DNA from: an uncultured Oscillospiraceae bacterium
GTDB lineage: Bacteria; Bacillota; Clostridia; Oscillospirales; Oscillospiraceae
Length of the DNA: 56,608 nt
Assembly: GCA_934636045.1 (NCBI GenBank)
Contig: CAKTZP010000001.1
Location: 1-56,608 of the forward strand
Direction of reading: 5' to 3'
Both the position numbers and the translations under genes were made by a program. Positions 51,006-56,608 of this stretch are shown here, piece by piece (position 1 is the stretch's first letter; every line of letters begins with the position of its first letter). The notes under the pieces are model-generated. The model was not told the DNA's origin, did not search any database, and saw only the letters and a program-made list of their open reading frames with translations.

Positions 51006-52328
51006 TCACTTTCTGACCGTGTTGGAGAGGAATTTTTCCTTATCGGAGAAGCAGGTCACGGCGTAGAGCTGTTCCTCGCCGTTTTCGCGCAGCTCCTTGC
51101 AGGCCGCGTCGATGTCCTCGAACACGCGGAGCTTTTCCTGCGGCACCGACGTGAACGACAGGCGCATGGCAAGGTCGTTGCAGTACTTTCCGCAGAGATA
51201 AACCTTCTGCACCAGGTCGTTGTTCAGCCGGTCGAAGTCAATGTCCCACAGCCACGAGGTCTCGCTGGTGAAGTACTTGCGGCTGACAGCGTCGACGATG
51301 ACGACCACCGTGCACGGCACGCCCTGCGAAACGGCATAGCGGAAGGACATATCGTAGGAGATCGAGTTTTCGTGCTTGGAGATGAGGAACGTGCCCGGGT
51401 GCTTGCCGAGGGTGAACTCGATGTAGCGGCCGTTTTTGAGGATATAGTCGCTCTCGAGCTTGGCCGCCTGCTCGCCGGGGATGCCCAGCAGCGTACAGAC
51501 TGCGTAGGCTGCGAGAATATTATAGATATTGTAAATGCTGCGGAAGGCCAGCCGGATGGTGTGGCCGTTGAGGGTGATCCTGCTGTTCGGCAGATCGATG
51601 TCCGTCACGGTGTAGTCCGTATCGTGCCGGGCAAAGCCGCAGGCGGTGCAGTGATACCGGCCAACATGGTTGAAGTGGTAGTAGTCATACACCATCGGCT
51701 TGCCGCACACGGGGCAGTACAGCCCGTCGTTGTATGCGCCGGAGAATTCCTTGGAATCGATGTCCGTATGGTCAAGGCCGAACCAGAGCACGTTCTCGCG
51801 CCCCTGCCCGAACATGGAAACGGCGGGATCGTCCGCATTCAGGATCAGCGTCGTGTCGTCAAACACGCTCTCAGCAATGGCGTCGTAGACCCATTCCGGG
51901 TGGCCGTTGCGGGTCAGCTGGTCGCGGTAGAGGTTCGTGATGACGTAATGCGTCGGGTGGAACCAGCGGAAGGTGTGCTTCGTGTAGCGCTCGTCGGATT
52001 CGATGAGCAGCACGTCCTGCTTCATCCTGCCGCCCAGCGTGCAGGAGCTCAGGATCATCGTGGTCACGCCCTCGATCTGGTTGGAGCCCTCGACATTATA
52101 GGCCACGGTCTTGCCCGAGGCCTTCAGCACGGCGGCGATCATCTCCACTGTGGAGGTTTTGCCGTTGCTTCCAGTCACGGCAACGATCATATTCGGCTTC
52201 TGAATGCGCCGGAGAATGTCCGGACAGATCTTCAGCGCATATTTCCCGGGAAGGCTTGTCCCCTTTCCGACGAAGCCACCGACAAATTTTATCAGTCTGC
52301 AAACCAGAATTGCAAGTAGCTTTCTCAT
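51006..52328 (-). CDS. MurT-like Mur ligase family protein with zinc ribbon
   Basis: Mur-ligase homologue, 440 residues. A hydrophobic N-terminus is followed by the ATP loop GSNGKTST (53-60), the Mur-ligase central domain (NLYRDQLTRNG, LILNADDP), a MurT-type zinc ribbon with CPVC (205-208) and CTAC (227-230), and a C-terminal DUF1727-like domain (TSWLWDIDFDRL). The C-terminal LAKNPAG motif reads LGKHPGT and the DVSW segment that supplies the amidase Asp reads ETSW. So it is a diverged MurT that may ligate or bind rather than amidate lipid II. ATG at 52328 follows AGGAAG. Confidence 0.85.
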   Translation of the reverse strand: MRKLLAILVCRLIKFVGGFVGKGTSLPGKYALKICPDILRRIQKPNMIVAVTGSNGKTSTVEMIAAVLKASGKTVAYNVEGSNQIEGVTTMILSSCTLGGRMKQDVLLIESDERYTKHTFRWFHPTHYVITNLYRDQLTRNGHPEWVYDAIAESVFDDTTLILNADDPAVSMFGQGRENVLWFGLDHTDIDSKEFSGAYNDGLYCPVCGKPMVYDYYHFNHVGRYHCTACGFARHDTDYTVTDIDLPNSRITLNGHTIRLAFRSIYNIYNILAAYAVCTLLGIPGEQAAKLESDYILKNGRYIEFTLGKHPGTFLISKHENSISYDMSFRYAVSQGVPCTVVVIVDAVSRKYFTSETSWLWDIDFDRLNNDLVQKVYLCGKYCNDLAMRLSFTSVPQEKLRVFEDIDAACKELRENGEEQLYAVTCFSDKEKFLSNTVRK

Positions 52329-52365
52329 GGCTTTCTTCCTTTCGGTGCAAAAACGCAACTTTTGA

Positions 52366-55082
<2,717 letters not shown>

Positions 55083-55143
55083 GGCACATCACCCCATCGA
55101 TGATATGCCGCTTCGCCGCGGGTTTATGCGCGCACGCGGAAAT

Positions 55144-56608
55144 TTACCGCTTTTTCATGCGCGGTGCGGCGGCGCGCGCCATGAGCCGCTTGGTACCGAC
55201 CTGGTCGAAGGCGATCTCCAGCATGGCGTCGTTGCCCATTTTGAGCACCGACAGAATCATCCCGTCGCCGAAGGCATCGTGCGTTACCGTGTCGCCCTTC
55301 CGGAAATCGGGCAGCGGCGTCTGCGCCTTCGGCGCGGCGCGGAAGGCGTTGTAGCTCGCCGCGCTGTGCGCAGGCTTCGGCGCGGCATAGCCGCTGTCAC
55401 GATAGCCGAGCGACATTCCGTTGTTATGCAGGGCATATTCGCCGCCGTAGCCCTTCGGCTGCGCGGCGTACCTGTGCTCCAGCAGCTCCTCCGGGATTTC
55501 CCGCAAAAACCGCGAGGGGCGGTTGCTCATCGTGTGGCCGTAGAGCATGCGCTGCTTTGCGCTGGTGATGGTCAGGCGCTGCTTGGCGCGCGTGATGGCC
55601 ACGTAGCACAGGCGGCGCTCCTCCTCAATTTCCGCGTTGTCGCCGATGGCGCGCATGCCGGGGAACAGCCCCTCCTCTGCGCCGACGAGAAACACGTTCG
55701 GAAATTCCAGACCCTTGGCCGAGTGCATCGTCATCATCACAACGGCGTCGGCGTCCTTGTCATACTGCTCGATGTCGGTGTAGAGCGCAACCTCCTCCAA
55801 AAAACCGTTCAGGCTCGGCGTGTCGGTGTTTTCCAGATAGGTCACGAGGGAGGATTTCAGCTCGCGCACGTTTTCCAGCCGGGTACGGCTTTCCACATCG
55901 TCCTTTTGCGTGAGCATGGCGGTGTAGCCCGTGCGGATGAGCAGCTCCTCATAAAATTCCGGCAGCGGCAGCTCATCGAGCAGCGCGGCGCATTCCTCGA
56001 TCATCGTCGAAAATGCCTGCAATTTTGCCGCGGCGCGGTCGAGCTGGTTATAGTCCCGTGCGTTGCGAATGATTTCATACATCGGCTTGTGCTCGGCGCG
56101 GCCGAACATGGCCACGGTCTCCACGGTCTTTGCCCCGAGGCCGCGCGGCGGCTGATTGATGATACGGCTCAGGCGCAGGTCGTCGGCGCGGTTGTTGATG
56201 ACCCACAGGTAGGCCAGCATGTCCTTGACCTCCGCGCGGTCAAAGAAGCGCGTGCCGCCGATGATGCGATAGCGCACGCCCGTGCGGCGGAAGGCATATT
56301 CCAAGGCGTTCGACTGCGCGTTTGTGCGGTAGAGCACGGCAAATTGGTTGAAGCCGACGCCGTGCGACTCGGAAAGGATCTGATTGGCAACGAAATTGGC
56401 CTCGTCGCTCTCGTTCATCGCCTCGTAGTGCACGATCGGCTCGCCGCTGCCGTTGTTCGTCCAAAGGTGCTTGCCCTTGCGGCCGCGGTTGTTGGCGATC
56501 ACGGCGTTGGCGGCGTCCAGAATGCACTGCGTGGAGCGGTAGTTCTGCTCCAAGCGGATGGTGCGCGCGCCGTGGTAGTGCTTTTCAAAGTCCAGAATGT
56601 TCTGGATC
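55144..56608 (-). CDS. pcrA: ATP-dependent DNA helicase PcrA/UvrD, C-terminal part (runs off right edge)
   Basis: Superfamily 1 3'-to-5' helicase of repair and replication. The visible 487 residues begin IQNILDFEKHY and include motif IV (LEQNYRST), motif V (VMMTMHSAKGLEFPNVFLVG), motif VI (EERRLCYVAITRAKQRL) and the C-terminal Tudor-like RNA-polymerase-binding segment (KGDTVTHDAFGDGMILSV). The Walker A part of the 1A domain lies beyond the edge. The ligA neighbour is usual, since pcrA-ligA is a conserved Firmicutes pair; here yunB is inserted between them. Confidence 0.96.
   Translation of the reverse strand, partial: IQNILDFEKHYHGARTIRLEQNYRSTQCILDAANAVIANNRGRKGKHLWTNNGSGEPIVHYEAMNESDEANFVANQILSESHGVGFNQFAVLYRTNAQSNALEYAFRRTGVRYRIIGGTRFFDRAEVKDMLAYLWVINNRADDLRLSRIINQPPRGLGAKTVETVAMFGRAEHKPMYEIIRNARDYNQLDRAAAKLQAFSTMIEECAALLDELPLPEFYEELLIRTGYTAMLTQKDDVESRTRLENVRELKSSLVTYLENTDTPSLNGFLEEVALYTDIEQYDKDADAVVMMTMHSAKGLEFPNVFLVGAEEGLFPGMRAIGDNAEIEEERRLCYVAITRAKQRLTITSAKQRMLYGHTMSNRPSRFLREIPEELLEHRYAAQPKGYGGEYALHNNGMSLGYRDSGYAAPKPAHSAASYNAFRAAPKAQTPLPDFRKGDTVTHDAFGDGMILSVLKMGNDAMLEIAFDQVGTKRLMARAAAPRMKKR

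Overview
The window (about 56.6 kb, high G+C) looks like a chromosomal segment of an endospore-forming, Gram-positive clostridial bacterium, most likely an Oscillospiraceae-type gut anaerobe. The evidence is the Firmicutes order smc-ftsY-rph-rdgB-yhbY-nadD/yqeK-LCP-rsfS-leuS, the sporulation genes spoIIID and yunB, an HPr with both His15 and Ser46, S-layer-homology (SLH) surface proteins, and short interspersed repeats of the GTCATTGCGAG type. Species cannot be fixed from the sequence alone. No tRNA, rRNA, CRISPR array, transposase or phage gene was recognised.

Layout. 1-10440 (minus): one long housekeeping operon running from smc down to the 5' part of leuS, which leaves the left edge. 10595-11323 (plus): a catalytic-domain-only aspartokinase. 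11490-13968 (plus): rpmG-secE-nusG-rplK-rplA with a consensus promoter, two candidate L1-type leader motifs and two strong terminators; rplJ-rplL do not follow. 14050-25260 (minus): a tightly packed run of about fifteen genes that begins with a mannose-family PTS set (two IIB, IIA, IIC, IID and its own HPr and enzyme I) and continues with an AlsE-like epimerase, a zinc alcohol dehydrogenase, a hexuloisomerase-like SIS protein, an unknown protein, an SDR dehydrogenase, DeoC, a HAD phosphatase and another unknown protein. A LevR-like regulator with degenerate ATPase motifs is divergently transcribed (25605-27692).

27791-28738: DUF4349 lipoprotein. 28838-32641 (minus): old-yellow-enzyme reductase plus the two subunits of an aconitase-X dehydratase. 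32806-36276 (minus): serC-serA-gdhA, which joins serine synthesis to glutamate regeneration. 36677-38720 (plus): TetR regulator plus two-gene ABC exporter. 38763-39014 (minus): spoIIID. 39142-48345: two very large, convergent SLH-anchored surface metallohydrolases separated by a palindromic MITE-like element flanked by near-identical hairpins. 48797-50224: YibE/F membrane protein. 50282-52328 (minus): a divergent MurT/GatD-like pair whose amidotransferase catalytic residues seem lost. 52387-56608 (minus): ligA, yunB and pcrA (the last runs off the right edge).

The best candidates for undescribed biology are the self-contained PTS/hexulose operon with its apparently non-sigma54 LevR-like regulator, the MurT/GatD pair without a glutaminase triad, and the AcnX plus enoate-reductase-type cassette.
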